Source of the DNA: CBDCWT01 sp965223305
Lineage (GTDB): Bacteria > Planctomycetota > Planctomycetia > Pirellulales > Pirellulaceae
DNA: 64,000 nt
Assembly: GCA_965223305.1 (NCBI GenBank)
Contig: CBDCWT010000035.1
Coordinates: 62,001 to 126,000, forward strand
Direction: 5' to 3'
Shown in pieces: positions 43,253 to 51,581 of this stretch. The position numbers and the translations under genes are program-made. Each line of letters opens with the position of its first letter. Positions within the stretch are counted from its first letter, which is position 1. The notes beneath the pieces are model-generated. The model saw only the letters and a program-made list of their open reading frames with translations, was not told the DNA's origin and did not search any database.

Positions 43253-45886
43253 GTGGCGCGCACCATCTATCGACAAGACTACACACCTCCCGCTTTCTGG
43301 GTTGACGACGTCGAGCTCGAATTCGAACTCGAACCAGAAGACACAACCGTGACCGCCAGACTTCGTCTGCGCAGGAACTCCGATTGCCCTTCGACGCGGC
43401 TCGAGCTGGATGGGGAGCAACTGGAGTTGCAGAGGTTACTGCTGGACGGTGAGCCAGTTTCGAACGACCGCTTCGAAGTGACTGACTCGCAGTTGTTGAT
43501 CGACGGGTTGCCGGACCAATGCCTGCTGGAGACGAAGGTCGTGGTTCATCCTGCCGCGAACAAGTCGCTGTACGGGCTCTACCAGTCGTCGGGGAACTTT
43601 TGTACCCAGTGCGAAGCGCTTGGATTTCGCCGAATCACGTACTTCTTGGATCGTCCAGATGTCATGGCGTCCTACCGAGTGACCCTCCGTGCACGGCGCG
43701 ATAGCTATCCAGTTCTTCTGTCGAACGGGAACCGAATCGCGGAGCGGCAGTTGGAGGGTGGCAGACATGAGGTCGTGTGGGAAGATCCGTTTCCCAAGCC
43801 GAGTTATCTGTTCGCCCTAGTCGCTGGAGACTTGAAATGCCACCGGGGGACCTTTGTCACTCGAAGTGACCGCGAAGTAACGCTGGAGATTTGGGTCGAA
43901 CCGCAGAACATCGACCGCTGCCAGCACGCTATGGAATCGCTTCAAAAGGCGATGCAATGGGACGAACAGACGTTCGGTTTGGAGTACGACTTAGACATCT
44001 ACATGATCGTCGCCGTTAACGACTTCAATATGGGAGCCATGGAGAACAAAGGGTTGAACATCTTCAACTCGAAATACGTGCTGGCTTCACAGGAAACTGC
44101 GACAGACGACGACTACCTGAACATCGAGGCCATTGTTGCGCACGAGTACTTTCACAATTGGACCGGCAACCGGGTGACGTGTCGAGATTGGTTTCAGTTG
44201 ACGCTGAAAGAAGGGCTGACAGTCTTTCGCGACCAACAGTTCACAGCCGATCAGACTTCTGCAGCCGTCAAGAGAATTGACGACGTGACTCGGTTGAGAT
44301 CGCGGCAATTCCGAGAGGATGCTGGACCCATGGCGCATCCGATTCGTCCCGAATCTTATATTTCGATGGACAACTTTTATACAACAACTGTGTATGAAAA
44401 GGGCGCCGAGATCATCCGCATCTATCACACGCTACTGGGCGATGACGGGTTTCGCCGAGGCATGGATCTGTACGTCGCCCGCCACGACGGACAGGCGGTG
44501 ACTTGCGATGACTTTCGTCGCGCGATGGCCGACGCAAATCAGGTTGACTTCGAGCTGTTGGACCGCTGGTACTCCCAGCCGGGTACTCCGGTTTTGACCA
44601 TCGAGGAGAACTGGAATTCAGACGATGGTCGGTACACTCTGTCATTCCATCAGTCTTACCCGGAGCTACCCGCAGAGCTGCCCGGTGCTGCAGGCCGGCA
44701 ACCAGTGCCAATACCGATTGCTGTCGGGTTGTTGGGCTCAGACGGCCGCGAGCTGCCGCTGCAGATGCTGGACGACAAGACTGACTCCCGCCCCAGGACA
44801 CGGGTGCTGCAGTTGGATGGTGAAGCCGCATCGTTCACGTTTGTGGGTTTGCGCGGCAAACCCGTGCCCTCGCTGTTGCGCTCGTTTTCGGCTCCAGTTC
44901 GCCTTCAGATGGGACAGACGGCTTCCGAGCTGGCGTTTCTCATGACTTGCGACAGCGATCCGTTCAATCGTTGGGACGCTTGCCAGACTCTTGCGATGCA
45001 GATCCTCGTGGACTACATTCGCCACCCTTCTCCCAGCGAATCGCTGAAGTTGTTTATCGATGCATTCGGCCAGTTGCTGATTGACGACGCACTAGATGGG
45101 TCATTCAAATCCTTGTTGCTGACCTTGCCAAGTGAAGAGGTTATCGCCCAAGAGTTGGATGAACTGGACCCGGACCTCGTGCACGGGGCGCGTCAGTTTT
45201 TGGGAGAGGCTGTGGCGTCCGCGCACGCGGAAACTCTGCTGTCGATGTACGGGGTGTTGGATACGGGTGAGTCTTATCGCACCGACCAGCAGTCGATCGA
45301 CCAGCGCCGGCTCAAGAAGACCGTCTTGCGGTACTTGTCATTGCCGCCGCACTCTAAGGTTGCGAATCTCGCGGCAGGACAGTTCGAGGCCGCGGACAAC
45401 ATGACCGATACGCAGGCCGCGTTGGAAGTGCTCGTCGATTTAGATTGCCCGCAGCGCGAGGACGCCCTGGCGCGGTTCTACGACCGCTGGCGGACCGATC
45501 CGCCGACGCTCGACAAGTGGTTCGCCGTGCAAGCTGGCTCTAAGCGAGAGGGGACACTCGAGCGGGTGATCGAACTCACCGCCCATCCAGATTTTGTGCT
45601 TACGAATCCGAATCGTGTCCGCGCGCTACTAGGGGCATTCTCTGCCAACCAGGTTCGGTTCCATCGCCGGGACGGTGCTGGTTATCGAGTCTTGGCGGAC
45701 TTTGTGCTGCGGATCGACCCAGACAACCCGCAGCTGGCTGCCCGGTTGGTGTCGGCGTTAAACAACTACCGCCAGCTGGAAAAGGGTCGCCAACAGATCG
45801 CGCGTGCGGAATTGGAACGCATCGCCGGTCGGGCTGCACTGTCGAAGGACGTTAAAGAGATTATCCAGCGGGCATTGACGTTCTAG
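43253..45886 (+). CDS. pepN: Aminopeptidase N (M1 family)
   Basis: 877 residues, close to the 870 of E. coli PepN, from GTG 43253 with TAAGGAGAG 4-5 bases upstream. It removes N-terminal residues from peptides in the cytoplasm. Seen: exopeptidase motif GAMENKGLNIF near 262, zinc site VAHEYFHNWTGNRVTCRDWFQLTLKEG near 295-320 (HExxH with the second-ligand Glu in LKEG), and TTTVYEKGAEIIRIY with the catalytic Tyr. The C-terminal 400 residues are helical as in the family (ending KDVKEIIQRALTF). The 3' end overlaps the convergent HlyD gene by 26 bp. Confidence 0.93.
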   Translation: MARTIYRQDYTPPAFWVDDVELEFELEPEDTTVTARLRLRRNSDCPSTRLELDGEQLELQRLLLDGEPVSNDRFEVTDSQLLIDGLPDQCLLETKVVVHPAANKSLYGLYQSSGNFCTQCEALGFRRITYFLDRPDVMASYRVTLRARRDSYPVLLSNGNRIAERQLEGGRHEVVWEDPFPKPSYLFALVAGDLKCHRGTFVTRSDREVTLEIWVEPQNIDRCQHAMESLQKAMQWDEQTFGLEYDLDIYMIVAVNDFNMGAMENKGLNIFNSKYVLASQETATDDDYLNIEAIVAHEYFHNWTGNRVTCRDWFQLTLKEGLTVFRDQQFTADQTSAAVKRIDDVTRLRSRQFREDAGPMAHPIRPESYISMDNFYTTTVYEKGAEIIRIYHTLLGDDGFRRGMDLYVARHDGQAVTCDDFRRAMADANQVDFELLDRWYSQPGTPVLTIEENWNSDDGRYTLSFHQSYPELPAELPGAAGRQPVPIPIAVGLLGSDGRELPLQMLDDKTDSRPRTRVLQLDGEAASFTFVGLRGKPVPSLLRSFSAPVRLQMGQTASELAFLMTCDSDPFNRWDACQTLAMQILVDYIRHPSPSESLKLFIDAFGQLLIDDALDGSFKSLLLTLPSEEVIAQELDELDPDLVHGARQFLGEAVASAHAETLLSMYGVLDTGESYRTDQQSIDQRRLKKTVLRYLSLPPHSKVANLAAGQFEAADNMTDTQAALEVLVDLDCPQREDALARFYDRWRTDPPTLDKWFAVQAGSKREGTLERVIELTAHPDFVLTNPNRVRALLGAFSANQVRFHRRDGAGYRVLADFVLRIDPDNPQLAARLVSALNNYRQLEKGRQQIARAELERIAGRAALSKDVKEIIQRALTF

Positions 45887-46781
45887 TTTCCGCCTGTGCG
45901 CGGTGTGCAGTTCCCTTCGCGTCCTCGAGCTGCATCGTACAACGTTCACCACTGTAGTAGTTTCCGTCTGGATTCTCGATACGTGCTTTGATTTGCACGG
46001 TAGCGCTTTGCGCATCGGTCACCGGTCCAATGAACTCGATGCGCCCCACTACCGACTGCTGAGTCGCCTCGAAATAGACGGTGGTTGTCTGGCCCACACG
46101 CAGCTGTCGAGCACGTCGACTGGGCAGCGAGAACTTCGCCAGCAGAGGATCGAGCCGGACCAGTTCCAGCAGGTACGGATCGCTCGGCCCGACATACCCG
46201 CCTTTCTTCTTGTGGATCTTCGTGACCACCCCATCCATTGGCGCGAGAATGGTGCGTCGTTCGATTTGAATCAAGATCCTCCGGTGTTCCAGCTTCTTGA
46301 TTGCCAGGTCTTCCCTTGCGGACAGTATCTGAGCCTGGGCAATCGCCAAATCAGCTTGGGCCCGATCCACTTCCTCCTGGCGAGCATGCCCTTGTTTTTG
46401 AAGTGCTCGGATCTTGTCGAGCCGGTGCCGCCGCAGCTGCAGCTCGGCTTTTGCCGAGTTGAGAGCTCCCTGCGAACGCATCGCCTCCTCCGCAATTCGC
46501 AGCGCCACAAGCTGCAGTTCGACGTCGAGCTTGGCGAGTTGCTGACCTTCCCGGACGACTTCTCCTTCGCGCACCAACATCTGCTTAATGGTGCCTGTCT
46601 CAACCGTGGCGACGTTTACCGAATCATAGTGTTCGGTGTAGCCATCAAATTCCTCGCCGCTGACGGTCGTCGCCCAGACCAGCCAGATCGCGGCCATCGC
46701 CGTGCTGGTGGTTGAGGTTCGACGAGTCCGCTTGCTGCGCATCGGGGGCCATGTCCTCTGCTTCTGCCAGGATTTCGACAT
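45861..46781 (-). CDS. HlyD-type periplasmic adaptor protein
   Basis: 306 residues. A signal or anchor lies near 26-42 (TAMAAIWLVWATTVSGEE). Then a biotinyl-lipoyl half-motif (ETGTIKQMLVREGEVVREGQQLAKLD), a coiled coil (about 90-165, AEEAMRSQGALNSAKAEL to IKKLEHRRILIQIERR), the second lipoyl half (ILAPMDGVVTKIHKKKGGYVG), and a beta-barrel domain. These are the parts of membrane-fusion proteins that join inner-membrane transporters to an outer-membrane exit. No transporter or TolC gene is adjacent. It is the last of five minus-strand genes beginning with secA2, and its end overlaps pepN by 26 bp. Confidence 0.8.
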   Translation of the reverse strand: MSKSWQKQRTWPPMRSKRTRRTSTTSTAMAAIWLVWATTVSGEEFDGYTEHYDSVNVATVETGTIKQMLVREGEVVREGQQLAKLDVELQLVALRIAEEAMRSQGALNSAKAELQLRRHRLDKIRALQKQGHARQEEVDRAQADLAIAQAQILSAREDLAIKKLEHRRILIQIERRTILAPMDGVVTKIHKKKGGYVGPSDPYLLELVRLDPLLAKFSLPSRRARQLRVGQTTTVYFEATQQSVVGRIEFIGPVTDAQSATVQIKARIENPDGNYYSGERCTMQLEDAKGTAHRAQAETRTSMPAG

Positions 46782-47014
46782 GCCCCAGGGATCGGCAATC
46801 CGTGCGCTTGTTGCCGTGAGGCAACCCCTTCAACAAGGTTAGCTCAGTTTGGCGCGCAGGGCTTGTCACCCGGGTTTTTGGTAAGAGCGGCAGTACCGGT
46901 TGTAAGGAAAAGACGGCGAGCAGCCCAGGCAAGACCGTCCTCTTTGATGGGCTCGTGGCGCGGGCAACCCATGCACTGCCAACTCACGCAGTGGGCGCTC
47001 ACGCAGCGGGCCCG

Positions 47015-47401
47015 CTACATCTCAACAACGAACCTACCCGCAATGTCAAAGTAGCACTCCAGTTTGCTGCAGCGGAGCACCTCGACGAGCAGTTGAATTT
47101 CCAGGTCAGCGGTGAGTGTTAGCCGGACACCGAGGTAATTGACTGCCACCGGCCGAGTATGGATGAGAGCGATACCGCCGACAGAGATATCTCGTGTCGC
47201 CGCGTGAAACGGTGGGCCGTCTGGTTGAAACGAGTCATCCAGCGGCTGAGCGATCGACGGCATGGCCACGACGTAGCGCTGGTGAGCGCGTCGTTCGGCG
47301 CCTTCAAACGACATGACTTTACCGTGAGCTTGTGAGATAAATGCGGCAATCGCTCCGGGGGACCGCTCGTATTGGCTCGGTGGTGCTGGCGACAGGGTCA
47401 T
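47015..47401 (-). CDS. PilZ domain protein
   Basis: 128 residues. The PilZ cyclic-di-GMP signature is complete: RRAHQRYVV (RxxxR type) near residue 36-44 and DISVGGIAL (DxSxxG) near 70. A single domain, no signal peptide or membrane segment, so cytoplasmic. In related systems PilZ proteins gate export or motility in answer to c-di-GMP. It sits between the site-2-protease/HlyD fusion (41 bp before) and the second HlyD gene (233 bp after), so c-di-GMP control of the locus is a fair inference. Confidence 0.82.
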   Translation of the reverse strand: MTLSPAPPSQYERSPGAIAAFISQAHGKVMSFEGAERRAHQRYVVAMPSIAQPLDDSFQPDGPPFHAATRDISVGGIALIHTRPVAVNYLGVRLTLTADLEIQLLVEVLRCSKLECYFDIAGRFVVEM

Positions 47402-47442
47402 GGTTGACTACCTCGGGTCGAGTTTTGTGGAGATCGCTTTGG

Positions 47443-49629
47443 TTAGGAGGTTGTGGAGGCTTCCTCGAACTTCTTGCGGATCCAACGGCGGAAGGACTCG
47501 TAAAGATGTTTACCGATCGTGTCGTTGCGGTCCCAGAATGTTGCAACTCCGGTCTGTCCAGCTCGCAAGGGCTTGCTGCTTTGTTCGTCGAGCGCAACGA
47601 CTGCGACGAAGCGGGGCGCGACCGTTTCGTATGTTCTTGCCTGGGAGCTATCCTCAGCATCTGGCGTGGGTTTGACAGCCAAAGGACCGCCGTGGGGGGC
47701 ACAGAGCGCCTGATGAGGTGGCCGCACGGACGCGCGTGGTGACACGCTCTCTAGGGGAGCGAAAAGACGGCCGCCTCCGCGGACTCGTACAGTAACGGGT
47801 TGTTGAATCTGATGTGTGAAGACGTCGACGTCCTCCTGGCTGACCGAGATCTGAATTTCTTTGGCTAGTTGGTTTCCGATGCCGATGACTTCGGCACCTT
47901 GAGCGACATAGGTTCCCAGTAGAGCGTCCAGATTACGCCCGATAACTTGACCGCTGGTGGGAGCCCTCACGATCAGCTGATCGACCTCCCACTCTTTCTG
48001 CCGGCGCTGCTTGTCCAGCGATTCGAGTCGTTTGATTTCTGCTTGGAACTCAGCAAGCCGGCCTTGGTTTTCGTAGCTGCGGCACAACAGTTGGGTTGAC
48101 TCGATTTCCAACAGTAGGTCCGCCAGTTCGTTGCGCAGTTGATGGTTGGTCAGAACGACGAGCGGGGCCCCCTCGGCCACCGTCTGTCCATTAGCGACTT
48201 GGATGTTCTCCACAAAACCGGGGCTCCCAGCCCGCACGACCGCCATCGGTGCGAATTCGACAATGGCGGGTGCGCTGACAGTGCCTGGCCAGGGAACGGT
48301 CGTCAACAGCAGGCTGCTCGCGGCAGCGGCGCTCGCCAGCTTAAGGACGAAGCCGCCGCGTTGGCGGCTGGTGAGCGATGGGTCAGAGGCGAAGAATTTA
48401 CAAAATCGCGCTAGGGGCACTCCCAGCCACATGATTCCTGCCAGGATACCGAGCACAAGTCCCGCACCTGCGAACATTGCCGTCGCCGCGATTAGCAGAG
48501 TCGCGGATACCAAGATCCGCCAGATCATCGCCGCGATGCCGTACAGGCGGATGATGCCGTCTTTGTTTTGAGTCCAGCGCGGGCAGGTACTCGGCAGTCC
48601 GAGCAGGTAGCGGCTGCCCAAATAGAGCAGATACCGCTGCCCGTTCGTGTAGAGGTTGGGGATTTCTAAGAAGTCAGACAACACATAGTAGCCATCGAAT
48701 CGCATCAGTGGGTTCGCGTTGAAGAGAATCGTTGTCAAGCTTGCCATCAAGACTACGTTGAAGGCAATGTCGTTGAGCGGCCCCACGTCTGTGTGACACC
48801 AGACGATTGCTGCGATTGATGCGAACAACAGTTCTATGTACATGCCCGCGATCGCCGTATGGATGCGTTGCCATTTCGATGCAAAACGCCAAGAGGAAGT
48901 CACGTCGACGCATGCCAGCGGAGCGAAGAGGATAAAGACAATGCCAACTTCTCGCACCGAACCTCCATATCGTTTGCAGACCAATCCGTGCGAAGTTTCG
49001 TGGACGATCTTCAACCCCAGCCAGCTTAGGCCGAGCCACAGCCAGCGTCCGGGTGCGAGGATGCCATCCGCGGCGCCCAGGAAGCGATCCCATTGGGGCA
49101 GTAGGTTTGCCCCGGCCACAAACGCCAGCACAGTGAATAACCCCCAGCCGAGCGGTCCGTGGAGCCATCCCAGCCAGGGTGCGATCGCCTTAAGAAACGG
49201 ATCCGGCTGCATTACTGGAAGGCGAATGAAGAGCGGATTCAGCTTGGGCAATAGACTGCTTTGAGCGGCCTTGTGAGCGGCTGTCATCAACCGCCCAGTT
49301 TGTGCCGATTCCGGCGTGTGAGCGAGTCCAGTGTCCACCAGCCACTTAGCAATGCTCGCAGTCTCGTCTTGGGTGAAGGCTTGATCGCCCAGTGTGGCGG
49401 CCGTGGCATGCAGAGCATCTGCGACTGACGTCGAGCCGTCTAGCAGCGAGATGAACCTGTATTCGGCAATCCCGATACGATAGTACTTGCTCGTGACCGG
49501 ATCCTCGATCAGATACCCAGGTTTGCCGTCCAACGTTTGTGGCGTGAACACCAGGTCTGCCCGCAACTTCAGCACGATGCGGCCGAGTTCTCGAATTTGA
49601 TGGTCTATTTTTGGTTCCAAAGTCACCAT
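47443..49629 (-). CDS. Site-2-protease-like membrane protein fused to an HlyD adaptor
   Basis: 728 residues from ATG 49629, which overlaps the upstream gene by 7 bases; a longer frame is open to 49842. Residues 1-160 are a soluble domain. Residues 165-430 are multi-spanning membrane and carry KIVHETSHGLVCKRYGG (HExxH, about 207) and NPLMRFDGYYVLSD (about 304), the two zinc motifs of M50 site-2 proteases. Residues 445-690 are a lipoyl-type adaptor with a short coiled coil (LLLEIESTQLLCRSYENQG) and APTSGQVIGRNLDALLG. Similar M50-lipoyl fusions occur in some export systems. Both motifs keep the His/Glu/Asp ligands, so proteolysis is possible; its substrate may be the exported giant protein. Confidence 0.82.
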   Translation of the reverse strand: MVTLEPKIDHQIRELGRIVLKLRADLVFTPQTLDGKPGYLIEDPVTSKYYRIGIAEYRFISLLDGSTSVADALHATAATLGDQAFTQDETASIAKWLVDTGLAHTPESAQTGRLMTAAHKAAQSSLLPKLNPLFIRLPVMQPDPFLKAIAPWLGWLHGPLGWGLFTVLAFVAGANLLPQWDRFLGAADGILAPGRWLWLGLSWLGLKIVHETSHGLVCKRYGGSVREVGIVFILFAPLACVDVTSSWRFASKWQRIHTAIAGMYIELLFASIAAIVWCHTDVGPLNDIAFNVVLMASLTTILFNANPLMRFDGYYVLSDFLEIPNLYTNGQRYLLYLGSRYLLGLPSTCPRWTQNKDGIIRLYGIAAMIWRILVSATLLIAATAMFAGAGLVLGILAGIMWLGVPLARFCKFFASDPSLTSRQRGGFVLKLASAAAASSLLLTTVPWPGTVSAPAIVEFAPMAVVRAGSPGFVENIQVANGQTVAEGAPLVVLTNHQLRNELADLLLEIESTQLLCRSYENQGRLAEFQAEIKRLESLDKQRRQKEWEVDQLIVRAPTSGQVIGRNLDALLGTYVAQGAEVIGIGNQLAKEIQISVSQEDVDVFTHQIQQPVTVRVRGGGRLFAPLESVSPRASVRPPHQALCAPHGGPLAVKPTPDAEDSSQARTYETVAPRFVAVVALDEQSSKPLRAGQTGVATFWDRNDTIGKHLYESFRRWIRKKFEEASTTS

Positions 49630-51500
49630 CCCAGCCACAACAAGAGAGTTTCGCACGGCTTGTGAAACAGGTTCCAAACAAGGGGGCGGGGGGCGCTGAT
49701 AATCGTCGCTCGCCCTTTCATTCCCGGTCGAAGCTGTCGATCGGTGTTGTCCAACGGCACTTCGGCGACAAACACGTTTCGATCGTCGCGAATCTCCGAG
49801 CGAGGGAAAATATTCGCAATCTGGCCACGCCACTTCCGCCATGGATAGGCCTCCAGCCGCACCTCGACCTCGGCGCCCTCGCGAACATAGTTAATCTCAC
49901 GATCCTCGATGGCGATCTCCACCAAAAGCCGATCGAGCGGCGCGATTTCGAATAGCGATTCACCGATCTTCAGCGGCGCGCCCTCGACTTTTTCCAGGTC
50001 GCCGCTGATCACAATTCCCTCAAGCGGGCTGCGTATTTCTAAGTTCTCGCCCCGGTGCCGGAGAAGTTGTTGTTTGAGTTCTAACCGCTGCATCTCGAGC
50101 TTGGCTCGCTGCGCGGCGGCCACTTTGTCCTCTGCCAACGTTGCGTCTCGCTCCTTCCTCGCCCGGTTGAACTCGGCTTCAAGTCCCGCTAGTTCCCACT
50201 TGATTTCACGTCCGTCCATTTCCGCAAGCAGCTCGTCTTGAGCAACGATCGTTCCCGGTTCGACGCGTGATTGTTTGAGAATCCCGTCGTAAGGTGCCAC
50301 GACGACTCGCCGTACCACCGGCTCAACAGTGCACGCACAGCGGACTTTGTAGGGAAACGGCACTGCCAGAAGACTTGCGGTGAGGACAATCGCAGCACCG
50401 GCCAGCAAACGTCGTCGAAGTCGGGATCCGGCGAGCAGTGTGCTGGCCGTCTTCGACAAGACACCACGCTGAGCCTGCTGGAAGAGGCGTAAAGTTGAGC
50501 CGATCGGCCGTTCACATGCCTCGATGAAGTTCAAGTTGACTTCACTGTTGCGCAGATCCTGCTCGCCCAGAAAAAACCAAGCACCCACAATCGTCTCGTT
50601 GTCGTCGCGGAGTGGGGAGCTGACCAGACACTCCGCCGCCGTTGTGATGAGCAGTTTGTCGTGTGCTAGCCCGCCTTGCCGCTGGCCGTCGTCGGTCGCA
50701 GGCCAAATCGTCAACTCGTTCCGCACAAGTGCTTCGTCGAGGACCGCTTCCATCATGCGGATATGTTCGGCACGTTTGTCGAACCGGGCCGTTCCGGACA
50801 CCGCCACCAAGCGGCAATGGGTGGTCCCACGCGAGCAAAGCCCCAGGACAACTTGCTGGCAGTTGAGGTGTTCGTGCAGTTCATTGACCAGCCGGATGCC
50901 AGCTTCCTCCAAGTTTTCCGACGCTTCCAAGTTAGCCAGCAACTCGATAAGCGAGGCTGTTGCCTGCGCCTCGACCTCGGCCTGTCGTGCTTGTCCCAGG
51001 ACCTGCCAGAGGGCGACGTGGGCGGCAATCAACTGGTGGACGACGACGATCTGGTCGACAGATTGTCCGCTCTGGTGATAGACGGTCGCCAACGCGTCCG
51101 GCGGAGAACCCTTCAGCAGGATGGGTGCAGTTACGGCGATCCCGCCGCCTTGCGGCAGATCGATAGCGTTGATTTGCACGGTGCCATGCCGGCAGGCATC
51201 GTTGGACCAAGTGAGGAGTTGTTGTCGCAGCTCTGGCGAGTGGCCTTCAGAGGAGCTGTGCACGAGACGGTCGTTCCAACTTTCCCCATGCCGTTCCAGA
51301 TAGACCATCAGTGACGGCTCGGTGGCCTCCACCACTGTCCGGGCAATTGCTGAAATCGTGTCCCGCTTGTTGTGGTTACCAGTAACGGCGCGGAGCAACT
51401 TCTGCTGGAGTTCGCGCAAGGGTCCTGTGTCCGCAACGGTGGACGAACCGGCTGCCACGGCGTGAGTAGGTGAACGAGAGTCGGCCGTCGAGCTCGTCAT
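49623..51500 (-). CDS. GAF-domain / HlyD-type adaptor fusion
   Basis: 625 residues from ATG 51500; a GTG at 51557 extends it by 19. Residues 20-320 are cytoplasmic with two GAF-like halves: TISAIARTVVEATEPSLMVYL then EAGIRLVNELHEHLNCQQVVLGL, ending in VSSPLRDDNETIVGAWFFLGE. One membrane helix lies near 366-385 (LLAGAAIVLTASLLAVPFPY). The periplasmic part is an adaptor: lipoyl half YDGILKQSRVEPGTIVAQDELLAEMDG, coiled coil (AEFNRARKERDATLAEDKVAAAQRAKLEMQ), then RSPLEGIVISGDLEKVEGAPL and a barrel. A sensory domain on a fusion protein suggests that export is controlled by a small ligand or redox state. It is coupled to the next gene by a 7-base overlap. Confidence 0.8.
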   Translation of the reverse strand: MTSSTADSRSPTHAVAAGSSTVADTGPLRELQQKLLRAVTGNHNKRDTISAIARTVVEATEPSLMVYLERHGESWNDRLVHSSSEGHSPELRQQLLTWSNDACRHGTVQINAIDLPQGGGIAVTAPILLKGSPPDALATVYHQSGQSVDQIVVVHQLIAAHVALWQVLGQARQAEVEAQATASLIELLANLEASENLEEAGIRLVNELHEHLNCQQVVLGLCSRGTTHCRLVAVSGTARFDKRAEHIRMMEAVLDEALVRNELTIWPATDDGQRQGGLAHDKLLITTAAECLVSSPLRDDNETIVGAWFFLGEQDLRNSEVNLNFIEACERPIGSTLRLFQQAQRGVLSKTASTLLAGSRLRRRLLAGAAIVLTASLLAVPFPYKVRCACTVEPVVRRVVVAPYDGILKQSRVEPGTIVAQDELLAEMDGREIKWELAGLEAEFNRARKERDATLAEDKVAAAQRAKLEMQRLELKQQLLRHRGENLEIRSPLEGIVISGDLEKVEGAPLKIGESLFEIAPLDRLLVEIAIEDREINYVREGAEVEVRLEAYPWRKWRGQIANIFPRSEIRDDRNVFVAEVPLDNTDRQLRPGMKGRATIISAPRPLVWNLFHKPCETLLLWLGW

Positions 51501-51581
51501 AACCCACAGAACTCCGAGAAATTGTGGAAACGGACTCCAAGGAGCCGTACGTAACACAAAGATAGCTCAGCCTGCATCTCT

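Noticed and set aside
45903..46715. Plus-strand frame of 270 codons
   Set aside because: Mirror of the HlyD gene; the minus-strand frame has the lipoyl and coiled-coil motifs.
50676..51314. Plus-strand frame of 212 codons
   Set aside because: Antisense to the GAF-HlyD gene; no ribosome site or family features.
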